A stretch of DNA of 42,487 nt, taken from positions 1 through 42,487 of the forward strand of contig CAYUKM010000005.1 of the NCBI GenBank assembly GCA_964445255.1. The letters run 5' to 3'. The position numbers and the translations under genes are program-made. This stretch comes from SHLQ01 sp964445255 (GTDB lineage Bacteria > Actinomycetota > Acidimicrobiia > Acidimicrobiales > SHLQ01). Positions 15,549 to 23,607 of this stretch are shown piece after piece. The notes below the pieces were generated by a model, which saw only the letters and a list, made by a program, of their open reading frames with translations, had not been told where the DNA came from and did no database searches. How positions within the stretch are numbered: position 1 is the first letter of the stretch; each line of letters begins with the position of its first letter.

Positions 15549-15881
15549 TCAGTAAGTGACGCGAGCAGCATCGATGGTAACCAAGTGCCCGCAAGCGCAG
15601 CGAAAGTTTGCGGGTGACTCAGGATCGCGATCATCGCGGCGGAGGTGTACGACCATGTCGAGGGTCTCACACCACAGCGAATCCACGATCGACTCAAGCT
15701 CGTGATTCGCGGGGTACATCGCTATGCGCAGACTGTGCATCCGGTCCCTGGCGTAATCTAAAGCGGTACGCGCATCCCCGAGAGCTCGGAACGTCGAATT
15801 CTCATGGGTCTTGACGTCCTCGTACGCGCGCCATCGACACAACAGATCGTCGAATGCAGCTTCCACGGCGTAGTGCAACAC
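15549..15881 (-). CDS. Hypothetical protein, possibly decayed
   Basis: 110 aa from a GTG at 15881. The sequence looks protein-like, with a helical part (AVEAAFDDLLCRWRAYEDV, then ARDRMHSLRIAMYPANHELE) and an end with CACGH that could bind metal. No family is recognised. The frame is open further upstream, but the residues there look like noise, whereas a different frame gives a plausible beginning, MVTTVLRPVADASRAFPKAE from 15961. This may therefore be a frameshifted gene with the shift near 15890-15900. It adjoins the ABC pseudogene, in a patch of decaying DNA. Confidence 0.4.
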   Translation of the reverse strand: MLHYAVEAAFDDLLCRWRAYEDVKTHENSTFRALGDARTALDYARDRMHSLRIAMYPANHELESIVDSLWCETLDMVVHLRRDDRDPESPANFRCACGHLVTIDAARVTY

Positions 15882-15959
15882 GGCTGAGAGTCTAGATGGC
15901 GCTCGGCCTTGGGGAAGGCGCGACTCGCGTCGGCGACGGGTCGCAGTACGGTGGTGACC

Positions 15960-16428
15960 ATGTTGGAGGCGGTCGGGATCACGAAATAGTTTCGCTCGAA
16001 ATCGGTGTTGCGAGGAGCCGACCTCACGGTTCAGCGCGGCGAGTCCGTCGCGATCGTCGGTGAGAACGGCGCGGGTAAGTCGACGTTCATGAATATCTCC
16101 GCGGGCATTCTCAAACCCGACGCCGGCTCTGTGCGAATCGATGGATCTCTCGGATGGTGCCCGCAGCAGCCAGGTCTGGTCGATCTGTTGAACGCCCGCG
16201 AACACTTACGAATTCGTCGTAGACGCAGGATCGACCTTGGCCAAGCTGCTTCCTCTGTTCGCTGCCGAACGTCAAGCGGCAACAGCCGTTGGCTGGGGAC
16301 AACCCCTCGACTCGCTGCAGTGGACGGGGGCGGTATCTGCGGTGTTGTTCGTCATAGCCGTAGTCGTCACGATGGCCCGTACGCCGAACAGCGCTAGTCG
16401 GCCGAGAGTTGTGCCATCAGGTAGGTGA
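15960..16428 (+). pseudogene. ABC transporter remnant: ATPase N-terminus fused to the end of a membrane protein
   Basis: From ATG 15960 the frame reads MLEAVGITK, then an in-frame TAG at 15987, then FRSKSVLRGADLTVQRGE and Walker A GENGAGKST, and on to a Q-loop-like CPQQPGLVDLLN. That is a normal sugar-type ABC ATPase N-terminus with one nonsense change. After about 16210 the ATPase similarity stops. A shifted frame then gives STLAKLLPLFAAERQAATAV followed by one hydrophobic segment (SAVLFVIAVVVTMA), which looks like the C-terminus of a permease. Signature motif, Walker B and most of the permease are missing, so an internal deletion plus a nonsense mutation is inferred. It runs into the 3' end of the prolyl oligopeptidase gene. 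Confidence 0.75.
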
Positions 16429-18460
16429 ACTCGAGTGCCGTGCGCTTCGCTGCCTCGGTCTGATTAGCCGCCGCGGAGTGTCCGCCGTCGATGTTCTCGT
16501 AGTACCAGAACGGTAGGTCCGCTTCCTCGAAGCGCTTGGCCATCTTGCGGGCGTGGCCTGGGTGCACCCGGTCGTCCTTGGTAGAGGTGACGAACAGCGG
16601 GGTCGGGTACGGCAAGGCTGAATCGAAGTTGTGGTACGGCGAGATCGTCTCGAGGAATGCCCGCTCCTCGGGATCGTCGGGTGAGCCATACTCATCGACC
16701 CAGGACGCTCCGGCGAGCAGCAGGTGGTAGCGCAACATGTCGAGTAGCGGCACCTGACAGACCACCGCGTTCCAGAGGTCGGGGCGCTGGTTCAACATGA
16801 CACCCATCAACAGCCCGCCGTTGGAGCCACCCATGATTCCGAGGTGTTCCGGCGACGTAAGCCCGGACGCAACAACGGATTCGCCGACCGCGATGAAGTC
16901 GTCGAAGACCCGCTGGCGGTGCGTGGTGAGCCCGGCCTGGTGCCACGCTGGCCCGAACTCGCCGCCTCCACGAATATTGGCCAGTACGTATGCTCCCCCG
17001 CGAGACAACCAGTTCCGACCAATGTTGCCGCTGTAGCTGGGGTTCAGCGATACCTGGAACCCGCCGTACCCGTAGAGCAGCGTCGGGGTGGTCCCGTCGA
17101 GTTCGCTATCTGCGCGCCGGACGACAAAGTATGGAACCGACGTACCGTCGGTAGACGTGGCCGAATGTTGCTCGACCACGAGCCCGTCGGCATCGAAGCG
17201 GGCTGGAAGTGTCTTGAGAGTGTCGATCTGCTCGGTGGTGCTGTCGAGTTCGAGTAGCGATGTTGGGGTGAGGAAGTCCTCGTAGTTGAGCAGCACAGTC
17301 TGCTCTCGAAGATCGGCGAAGGCGATGCTCACGTCACCAGTTCCGGGAAGATCGATCGGTGTGGTCGACCAGCCGGCATCGGTCGGCTCTAGGCGCAGCA
17401 CCTTGCCGACGACGTTGTCGGAAATTGCAAGCAACGTTGCGCCACTCGCGACTGCGATGCCCCCGACCGCTTGCGTCTCGGTCGGATGAAACACGAGCTC
17501 CACCGGAGGCAAGGTCTTTGTGTCTAGGAATGCATCGAGGTCGAACGCCACGAGATCCCCGGTAGCGAACGCGTCGTCTTGGGGTTGCCAGTCCTCTTCA
17601 AGCGAGAGCAGCAGCCGTCCATGCGACACGCCGTTCGGGCTCGACTTCGGCGGGATAGGAAACTGGACGGGATCGCCGTCGGTAAACAGCCAATAGGTCG
17701 AGGTGAAGAAGGAGTCGGCCTGGGTGGCGCCGGTGAGAAGACTTCCGTCCTCGAGTTCGATGGTGAATGGGAACACACCGACGTCGATGGGCGTGCCCCG
17801 GAGTACCTCCGTGGCCTCTGCGAGCGGAGTGCCTCTGGTCCAGCGCTTGACGACGAAGGGATAGCCCGATTCGGTGACCGTCGGTTGGTCTTCGTCCGCC
17901 CAATCGGTGGCGATCAACACCGTGTCGTCATCGACCCACATCGCGCCTTGCTTGGCCTCCGGGGTGATGAAGCCGTCGGTGACAAAGGACTTCATGGCGA
18001 TGTCGAACTCGCGCTGCACGATGGCGTCCTTGCCACCGTCGGATAGCGACAGCAGCGCCTTGGTCGCGGGCCCTGCCGGCGGGCGGAACACATTGGCTCC
18101 TTTGAACACCCAGTTGGCGTCCTCGGCTTTGGCGAGCTCGTCGATGTCGAGGATCGTCTCCCACTCGGGGTCATCGCCGCGATAGCTGTCGATCGGGGTG
18201 CGACGCCACAGGCCGCGCACGTTGGTTTCGTCCTGCCAGAAGTTGTAGACCATGCCGTCGCGGATAGAGCCATAGGGGATGCGGTCCTCCGCGGTCAGCA
18301 CCTCGAGTGCGGCGGCTTCGATCTCGTCGTAGTTCGGATCGGACTGAAGTGCCGCGAGGGTGCGCTCGTTTTGCGCCCGCACCCAAGCGAGTGCCTCGTC
18401 GCCCTCGACCTCTTCGAGCCAAAGGTGGGAATCGTCAGTGGTGTTGGTGTCGTTACTCAC
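16394..18460 (-). CDS. Prolyl oligopeptidase family serine peptidase (S9A)
   Basis: 688 aa, normal for the family, no signal peptide, so cytoplasmic. An N-terminal segment DSHLWLEEVEGDEALAWV leads to a seven-bladed propeller (about 80-410) and a C-terminal alpha/beta hydrolase domain. The triad is visible: Ser546 in GGSNGG, an aspartate in TKDDRVHPGH (about 629-630) and His661 in DGGHSAAA. YGYGGF and ANIRGGGEFG, typical of S9A, are present. It cleaves short peptides after proline. It is monocistronic and divergent from the coiled-coil gene. Confidence 0.93.
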   Translation of the reverse strand: MSNDTNTTDDSHLWLEEVEGDEALAWVRAQNERTLAALQSDPNYDEIEAAALEVLTAEDRIPYGSIRDGMVYNFWQDETNVRGLWRRTPIDSYRGDDPEWETILDIDELAKAEDANWVFKGANVFRPPAGPATKALLSLSDGGKDAIVQREFDIAMKSFVTDGFITPEAKQGAMWVDDDTVLIATDWADEDQPTVTESGYPFVVKRWTRGTPLAEATEVLRGTPIDVGVFPFTIELEDGSLLTGATQADSFFTSTYWLFTDGDPVQFPIPPKSSPNGVSHGRLLLSLEEDWQPQDDAFATGDLVAFDLDAFLDTKTLPPVELVFHPTETQAVGGIAVASGATLLAISDNVVGKVLRLEPTDAGWSTTPIDLPGTGDVSIAFADLREQTVLLNYEDFLTPTSLLELDSTTEQIDTLKTLPARFDADGLVVEQHSATSTDGTSVPYFVVRRADSELDGTTPTLLYGYGGFQVSLNPSYSGNIGRNWLSRGGAYVLANIRGGGEFGPAWHQAGLTTHRQRVFDDFIAVGESVVASGLTSPEHLGIMGGSNGGLLMGVMLNQRPDLWNAVVCQVPLLDMLRYHLLLAGASWVDEYGSPDDPEERAFLETISPYHNFDSALPYPTPLFVTSTKDDRVHPGHARKMAKRFEEADLPFWYYENIDGGHSAAANQTEAAKRTALEFTYLMAQLSAD

Positions 18461-18579
18461 CCCGCAACACTAGTCGCCGACGAAATTGTCGCAGCACGGC
18501 TATACGTTCGAATCATGCCTCGTGGAACGGCCAGCGAAGTTCCTCCTCGACGAACTCCACACGAACTGAGAAACTGGCT

Positions 18580-18933
18580 ATGGCCATTACCGAGCGGGAT
18601 CGACGCGATCTCTTCAACACCCTCGAGAACGCACTCGGCACCGAACCCGCCGACAAACTTATGCAACTGCTTCCCAACGAACCCGCTGACCAACTCGTGA
18701 CTCGGACCGACATGCACGCGTTCGGTAACGAACTGCGCGGTGAGATGGCCGAGCTGCGTAGCGAACTGCGCGGCGAAATGACTGAACTACGGGGCGAGCT
18801 GCGCGGCGAAATGATCGATCTCAGGCACGAGCTGCGCGGCGAAATGCTGGATCTTCGGATTCATCTTCAGCGCCTAGTAGTGGCCGGCATGGCTGCAAAT
18901 GCGGTGGCAGTAGTCACCGCGCTGATGACCTAG
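18580..18933 (+). CDS. Short hendecad-repeat coiled-coil protein with C-terminal membrane segment
   Basis: 117 aa. An N-terminal polar helix (about 5-45) is followed by four tandem 11-residue repeats at 51-94, consensus ELRGEMxELRx, and then a hydrophobic segment of about 18 residues (LVVAGMAANAVAVVTALM) at the C-terminus. Eleven-residue periodicity with hydrophobic a/e/h positions fits a right-handed coiled coil, as in DUF1640/CCDC90-like tail-anchored proteins. ATG 18580 is chosen because the upstream frame, open from 18307, is antisense to the peptidase gene. Function unknown; an oligomeric membrane-tethered rod is inferred. Confidence 0.7.
   Translation: MAITERDRRDLFNTLENALGTEPADKLMQLLPNEPADQLVTRTDMHAFGNELRGEMAELRSELRGEMTELRGELRGEMIDLRHELRGEMLDLRIHLQRLVVAGMAANAVAVVTALMT
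18730..18861 (+). repeat. Four 33-bp in-frame tandem repeats
   Basis: Four 33-base units each begin GA(A/G)CTGCGCGG(T/C)GA(G/A)ATG or a close variant and encode the 11-residue coiled-coil repeat. The near identity at the DNA level suggests recent duplication, and copy number may vary between strains. Confidence 0.8.
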
Positions 18934-18989
18934 GACGTCGCTAGCCGCGAAGCAGCCCTTTCAGGCCGACCCAATCGAATGCTGTCTAT

Positions 18990-19089
18990 NNNNNNNNNNN
19001 NNNNNNNNNNNNNNNNNNNNNNNNNNNNNNNNNNNNNNNNNNNNNNNNNNNNNNNNNNNNNNNNNNNNNNNNNNNNNNNNNNNNNNNNN
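18990..19089. other. Assembly gap (100 N)
   Basis: Exactly 100 Ns, the conventional length for a scaffold gap of unknown size. It interrupts the coding sequence on its right. The 56 bases to its left (18934-18989) contain no gene I can support. Gene order across this point depends on scaffolding. Confidence 0.99.
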
Positions 19090-19090
19090 C

Positions 19091-19240
19091 CGCGAGACAC
19101 TCTTTCTCGATTACCGAGTCGCCGGAAGGGTAAGTGTCGGATTCGTCGATTTTGACGATAAAGACTGGCCTGAGCGCATAATCACCTGGGAAAGCTTCGA
19201 CGAATTCTTCGATTCACTACGCCGCTACGAGTCGGTTTAG
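19091..19240 (+). CDS. C-terminal fragment, possibly an SMI1/KNR4 (SUKH)-type protein
   Basis: The frame is open from the gap to a TAG and gives 49 residues. They contain VGFVDFDDKDWPERIITWES and end FDEFFDSLRRYESV. An aromatic, acidic body ending in a helix of the form sFdeFfdsL is typical of SMI1/KNR4 (SUKH) proteins, many of which are immunity proteins against polymorphic toxins. Only the end is seen, so the family call is weak, but the sequence is clearly coding. Low GC compared with neighbours (TTT, GAT, ATA, AAA codons) is compatible with acquired DNA. Confidence 0.45.
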   Translation, partial: RETLFLDYRVAGRVSVGFVDFDDKDWPERIITWESFDEFFDSLRRYESV

Positions 19241-19260
19241 CTCGACTCAATTGACGTCGA

Positions 19261-19935
19261 TCATCCGAACAGCTCGCGCAGGTCAGTGAAGCGTTGCCGG
19301 TGGAGTAGCCGAGGATGGTCGGGCATGTCGGCGACCTCCAAGCTCCAGGTTTGGTCGTGAGGGATATGCACCGCGCCGAGACCCACCTCTAATGCGGGGA
19401 GGATGTCGGACCGGGGTGAGTTCCCGATCATCCACGAGTCGCCTATGTCGATTTCGTATTCAGTCACGATTCGGGCGTACTCATCGGGCGTCTTCTCCAC
19501 CAGGATCTCCAGAGCTTCGAAGTACTTGCCGACCCCGGTGCGCTCGACTTTCGAGGTCTGCTCCTGGTGGTTGCCCTTCGTGACAAGAATCAGTCGGTTC
19601 GACTGCTTGAGCGCGGCGAGGGTGTCTTCTACCCCGTCGTAGAGTTCGAGTTCTTCCCACTGCAACGGTCGCACGAGCTCGGCGATGTGCGCACGGTCTT
19701 CCTCGGTGGGTTTACGATCGGCGAAACGGCTCACCCCAACAAGCAGCGACTGCTCAAAGGTCTCCCGTCCGTAGCCGTAGGTGCCAACGAACGACTTCTG
19801 GATCTGATCTAGATCACGTCCGATTTGGTCGGGGTCGAGGTCAACGTTTACCCACTCCGCATAACGCTCATTGATCGCATAGAAGACGGAGATGTTCTCC
19901 CACAAGGTGTCGTCGGCATCGAAAAGGAGGGTCAT
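19261..19935 (-). CDS. HAD-superfamily hydrolase (YjjG/2-haloacid-dehalogenase-like group)
   Basis: 224 aa. Motif I is FDADDTLWEN at the N-terminus, the cap is helical (about 15-90), motif II is the threonine in LVTKGN, motif III the lysine in VEKTPDEY, and motif IV is MIGNSPRSDI. DxDDTLW at the start is typical of house-cleaning nucleotidases and related phosphatases; the substrate is unknown. The ATG overlaps the stop of the upstream MFS gene (ATGA), so the two are translationally coupled. Confidence 0.85.
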   Translation of the reverse strand: MTLLFDADDTLWENISVFYAINERYAEWVNVDLDPDQIGRDLDQIQKSFVGTYGYGRETFEQSLLVGVSRFADRKPTEEDRAHIAELVRPLQWEELELYDGVEDTLAALKQSNRLILVTKGNHQEQTSKVERTGVGKYFEALEILVEKTPDEYARIVTEYEIDIGDSWMIGNSPRSDILPALEVGLGAVHIPHDQTWSLEVADMPDHPRLLHRQRFTDLRELFG

Positions 19936-21167
19936 AGTGCAGGCTCCACATCGGGAGACCGTCCTAGCAGTACTGCGAGCAGGCCTCCTCCGATGAATAC
20001 GAGGAACCCTACGCCGAAGGCCGTGACCGTGGTGGTTATAAACCCGTCAATGATCGAGCCGAGAATGCCGCCCACGATGAACACGATCGCACCGGTCACA
20101 GAAGAGGCGGTGCCAGCAATGGCACCCATGGGCGCCAGCGAAAGGGTCTGCAACAACGGGGTGGTCGAAGAGTTGGCTGCGGTAAGGATCGTGACGAGTG
20201 CGAACCACAACCAGAACGGTGGGACGCCACCCGAGCCGAGTGACGCGACTACGTACACCCCCGCTGTCACGACCGATGCGCTCATCATCAAGAAGAGCAC
20301 GCGATGGGTTCCAAAGCGCGCAACCGCTCGTGCGCTCATCATGATCGTGACGGCCATGAGCGCCGCGTTGAGTCCGAAGAAGAAGGCGAACTGGGACGCT
20401 CGGTTGTAGATCGTGCCGATCATTTGGGTGGAGCTTCCGAGCCAGGGGAAGAACGCGCCGTAGGCCAACGTGGTCGCCAGGGTAAACAACATGGTGTGGC
20501 GGTTGGTAGCCACGGTCTTGGCAGCTCGCGCCACTCGACCGAACTCCAGTGGCAGAACGCTTTCGGGAGCGAGTGTTTCGTTGAGCCGGCCAAACCAGAT
20601 GCCACCGGCGACGGCGAGGGCTGCCGCAGCCGCCGTGGTGAGCCTCCACGAACCGAATGCGAGGAGCAGCTCACCCAACCCGGGCGCCAAAATCGGCACC
20701 ACCAAGAACACCGCTGTAACGAACGACATGATCCGGGACATCACGTCGCCTTCGTAACAGTCGCGAACGATCGCGAGAATGACCGTTCGCGGGCCTGCAG
20801 CAGCCGCTCCCCAGAGGACCCGCCCGGCCAGCAAAACACCGAACGACGATGCAAAGGTCGAGATGAGCGCTCCCACGACGATCAAAGCCAACGCTGCGTA
20901 CATCACGGGTTTGCGGCCGTAGCGATCAGCCAACGGCCCCCAGACCAACGTGGCTACACCCATCGCGACGAAGAATACGGTGATGGTGAGCGATATCGGC
21001 GAGTCGATCGGGTCGAGACCGAACTCAGCTTCGATCTCGTCGAAGGCGGGAAGGATCGTGTCGATGCTGATCGCGATCGTCGCCATCAACATCGACATCA
21101 TCGCGACAAACTCATTGCGCGCCAGACCGTGGCGAGGAGAGGCCTCGACGTTGGTGCCAACAGACAT
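19932..21167 (-). CDS. MFS transporter, Bcr/CflA-type drug exporter
   Basis: 411 aa with twelve predicted membrane helices. The MFS signature GPLADRYGRKP is in the loop between helices 2 and 3. Helix 1 carries the DTILPAFDEI segment and helix 4 the RVLWGAAAAGPRTVILAIVRD region, both typical of the Bcr/CflA drug-H+ antiporter family. It probably exports small hydrophobic compounds by proton antiport. First gene of a two-gene unit with the HAD hydrolase. Confidence 0.9.
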   Translation of the reverse strand: MSVGTNVEASPRHGLARNEFVAMMSMLMATIAISIDTILPAFDEIEAEFGLDPIDSPISLTITVFFVAMGVATLVWGPLADRYGRKPVMYAALALIVVGALISTFASSFGVLLAGRVLWGAAAAGPRTVILAIVRDCYEGDVMSRIMSFVTAVFLVVPILAPGLGELLLAFGSWRLTTAAAAALAVAGGIWFGRLNETLAPESVLPLEFGRVARAAKTVATNRHTMLFTLATTLAYGAFFPWLGSSTQMIGTIYNRASQFAFFFGLNAALMAVTIMMSARAVARFGTHRVLFLMMSASVVTAGVYVVASLGSGGVPPFWLWFALVTILTAANSSTTPLLQTLSLAPMGAIAGTASSVTGAIVFIVGGILGSIIDGFITTTVTAFGVGFLVFIGGGLLAVLLGRSPDVEPAL

Positions 21168-21323
21168 TGCTCGAGCCTAACTCCGACATGTCCCGGATCG
21201 ATGTTCGGACCGCGGGCGCGCCCCGACCGTTCGCATCAAGCTCAGGTACCGTCTGGTGTTGGCGGCGAGACGAGAGCGAGAGCTACCGCGTCGACAACCC
21301 TGACTAGTTAGATTGAGCGAGCG

Positions 21324-21875
21324 ATGAGCGAGGACCGAACGCCGGTGAGCGCGACAGACAACCGCTTTCCCCCAACCGCGTGGGGTCTGGTCAGCAAGCT
21401 TCTCGTCGACGGATTATTTGGGTCGCTAGCGATCATCGGAGTCACGATCCTTGCTTCTCGCGTCTTCGGTTTTCCCCAGGATGCATTTATCGATGGCAGT
21501 TCGACCATTGGCCTCACCGCGGTCAACGCTTTTGTTGGCATCTTGTTCATGGCCGGGGCAATTGCCCTCATCGCGCTCGGCTACGTTGCGGGTCCGTTCA
21601 AGTTGCTGTTTCATTTCGCCGCGATTGTGGTGATCGGGCTTACCGCCATCGGGTCGCTATCGGCCGGGTTCGACCGGCAGAGTGATTCGTTGGGCGTCCC
21701 TACAGAAATCGCAGACTTCGTCACGGGGAGCGCCCTTCTTAGTGCATCGATCGCAGCCACGTACGTGTGGATTCGCGCCCGGCAATTTCGTGGATCATTC
21801 CCGCCCGGCGAATCACCACCGCCCCAAGACGAGATACGAAACAACGACCCCGACCTACCACCATTCACCCCCTAG
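21324..21875 (+). CDS. Four-helix membrane protein of unknown function
   Basis: 183 aa. Hydrophobic segments at about 22-42, 62-85, 88-112 and 130-150 are followed by a polar Pro-rich cytoplasmic tail. No family is recognised. It is transcribed divergently from the MFS gene; the 155 bases between (21168-21323) should hold both promoters. Start ATG 21324 follows a weak purine-rich GAGCGAGCG. Confidence 0.65.
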   Translation: MSEDRTPVSATDNRFPPTAWGLVSKLLVDGLFGSLAIIGVTILASRVFGFPQDAFIDGSSTIGLTAVNAFVGILFMAGAIALIALGYVAGPFKLLFHFAAIVVIGLTAIGSLSAGFDRQSDSLGVPTEIADFVTGSALLSASIAATYVWIRARQFRGSFPPGESPPPQDEIRNNDPDLPPFTP

Positions 21876-21896
21876 CCTCTGACTAGTCGAAACGCG

Positions 21897-23225
21897 CTAG
21901 CGCCAGATGCGAAGTGTGGTGCCGGCTCCCGCGGCAATAGCTGGGTTATCAACGTCGAAGTCCGAGACCGCTACGTTGGAAGTGAGGGTGCCCGGGAGGG
22001 GAACTTCGGCGATCGGAGCCCAGCCCCCGGGGTCGTTGGTGCGGGTCATGCCGATGATCCGATCGCGCTCAAAGGCCGACACGAGCGCATCGATGTTGCC
22101 GTCATCGTTGACGTCGAGGGCGATCCCCATGTCGAGGTTTCGGGTGCGGATTGGATGTGAGGTAAAGGCACCCGCTGACGCCGCCGCGCGTTCAAGCGTC
22201 GCTCCACCCTCGCCCTCAACGAGTTGGAAGGCTTGGAGGATCCCGCCGATGTGGGGTGTTTGCACATCGAGGATCTCGGTTTGGCCTTCCGGACCGAAGG
22301 GACCCACGGCGAGCTGATTGCGCCAGCGATTGCCCTGACCGATCGGCGCCGACTCAGCCAACAATGGCCCGTCCAGCTCATAGGCAGCCAAGCGAGCGCC
22401 GACACTAGAATTCGACAACGTCACGAGGACCTCGACCACATCGTCTCCATCGATGTCAGCGAGGATCGGCGCGATCCCTTCGATGACGTCCTCCGCGGGC
22501 ACGGCAATCCGTCCAGACGTACCGTCGCAAATATCGACCCACTCAATCGCCGCAGCTTCGATTGCATCCCCGAGCACATTGTGGGCGTATTGGTCGGTCG
22601 GCGAAGCAAGCACCGCCAACAGCGATCCGCTGCGAACTACGCGGCCATCAAGCAGCGGATCATCGAAGCGGTCATGACCGTCGAAGGCGGAGCCAATCCC
22701 GCCGTCAGCATCAACGATCGCAGGCGTCGCACCAACCGACCCGAGGTCGATGACAACGCCCGCGTCGGTTACTTGATGTGCGGTCTGGTCCGTCGTAGTC
22801 ACCAACCAGCCGCCCGTCGGCGATGGAACGACCCACTCGATGGTGCTCGGCAGCGCGACGTCGAATGCCGATGCAGTCGTGAGGTCGATCGATGCCGTGC
22901 TGAGTCGATTCCCATCGCTACGAACATCCACTCGCCCCTCAGCGGGGACGGTCGAACAAGCCACTTGTTCGGCTAGTTCGGGTGGTTCGGTGTTCTGCGT
23001 TCCAATCTCCGCGACCGCGGGGTCCTCCACAGGGTCACCGGTCGTCGTTGTGGGCTCGACCGTTTCGGGCTCGGGGTCGGCGCTATCTCCACCTTCTGAC
23101 GCATCGTCGGTGGGAACCAGACTCGACGCGGTCTCAGCAGGTGTGGTCTGGGTATCGGTAGAACTGGCGCACGCTGCCGCTACCAAGGCAGCACAGAGGG
23201 CGCCGACAATCCACCGAAACCGCAT
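21897..23225 (-). CDS. Lipoprotein with FG-GAP/VCBS-like repeats
   Basis: 442 aa. MRFRWIVGALCAALVAAAC is a lipoprotein signal with the cysteine at residue 19. A Thr/Ser/Glu/Pro-rich linker (about 20-95) leads to a beta-propeller-like body with calcium-loop motifs DADGGIGSAFDG, DIDGDDVVEVLVTL and DVNDDGNIDALVSAF, the FG-GAP pattern also found in integrin alpha chains. It should sit on the outer face of the membrane, perhaps for adhesion. ATG 23225 gives the best signal peptide; ATG 23246 is possible. Confidence 0.75.
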   Translation of the reverse strand: MRFRWIVGALCAALVAAACASSTDTQTTPAETASSLVPTDDASEGGDSADPEPETVEPTTTTGDPVEDPAVAEIGTQNTEPPELAEQVACSTVPAEGRVDVRSDGNRLSTASIDLTTASAFDVALPSTIEWVVPSPTGGWLVTTTDQTAHQVTDAGVVIDLGSVGATPAIVDADGGIGSAFDGHDRFDDPLLDGRVVRSGSLLAVLASPTDQYAHNVLGDAIEAAAIEWVDICDGTSGRIAVPAEDVIEGIAPILADIDGDDVVEVLVTLSNSSVGARLAAYELDGPLLAESAPIGQGNRWRNQLAVGPFGPEGQTEILDVQTPHIGGILQAFQLVEGEGGATLERAAASAGAFTSHPIRTRNLDMGIALDVNDDGNIDALVSAFERDRIIGMTRTNDPGGWAPIAEVPLPGTLTSNVAVSDFDVDNPAIAAGAGTTLRIWR

Positions 23226-23339
23226 CCTCGACAAAGACCCAGACATGAGGGAGATGCTAACTCTGTGCGACGTCCGCGAAGTGAGCAGCAATTGCGACCT
23301 TGCCGCATTCTTAGCTGACATGGTCTGAGGCCTAGGAGG

Positions 23340-23531
23340 CTAGCCCTCAGCTTCTCCCGACTCGGCATCTTCGGACACTTCTTCGGTCTTGTCCTTGTCG
23401 AAGTTGTCCTCGTGGTTCGTCGCGGTGGCGACACCGAACCCGGTCAGGATCGTGGCAGCGAAAACGAACCCAGCGACGGTGGCCTTCCAGCCGAGATCGG
23501 GCTTCGGTTCAGGTGCTGCAGATCCAGCCAT
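23340..23531 (-). CDS. Small single-pass membrane protein
   Basis: 63 aa. A Pro-rich cytoplasmic start (MAGSAAPEPKPDLGWK) leads to one hydrophobic segment (about 17-39) and an acidic tail with many Asp/Glu. It is probably anchored with the acidic tail outside. No family is recognised. It lies upstream of the FG-GAP lipoprotein gene on the same strand, about 90 bases away. Confidence 0.6.
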   Translation of the reverse strand: MAGSAAPEPKPDLGWKATVAGFVFAATILTGFGVATATNHEDNFDKDKTEEVSEDAESGEAEG

Positions 23532-23607
23532 CAGGTCGTCCTTCGAGTGCGTTCGGCTAAAACGCTAGCCGGGTAAGTATCGGAATCGCGCGCGTTTCGA
23601 CTTAATC

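Noticed and set aside
18940..18989. Minus-strand piece reading FDWVGLKGLLRG before a stop next to the gap
   Set aside because: It looks protein-like, but an in-frame TAG lies only three codons upstream, so no gene can enter from the gap in this frame.
20304..21311. 335-codon plus-strand open frame opposite the MFS transporter
   Set aside because: Arg/His/Asp-rich composition, antisense to a clear twelve-helix transporter.
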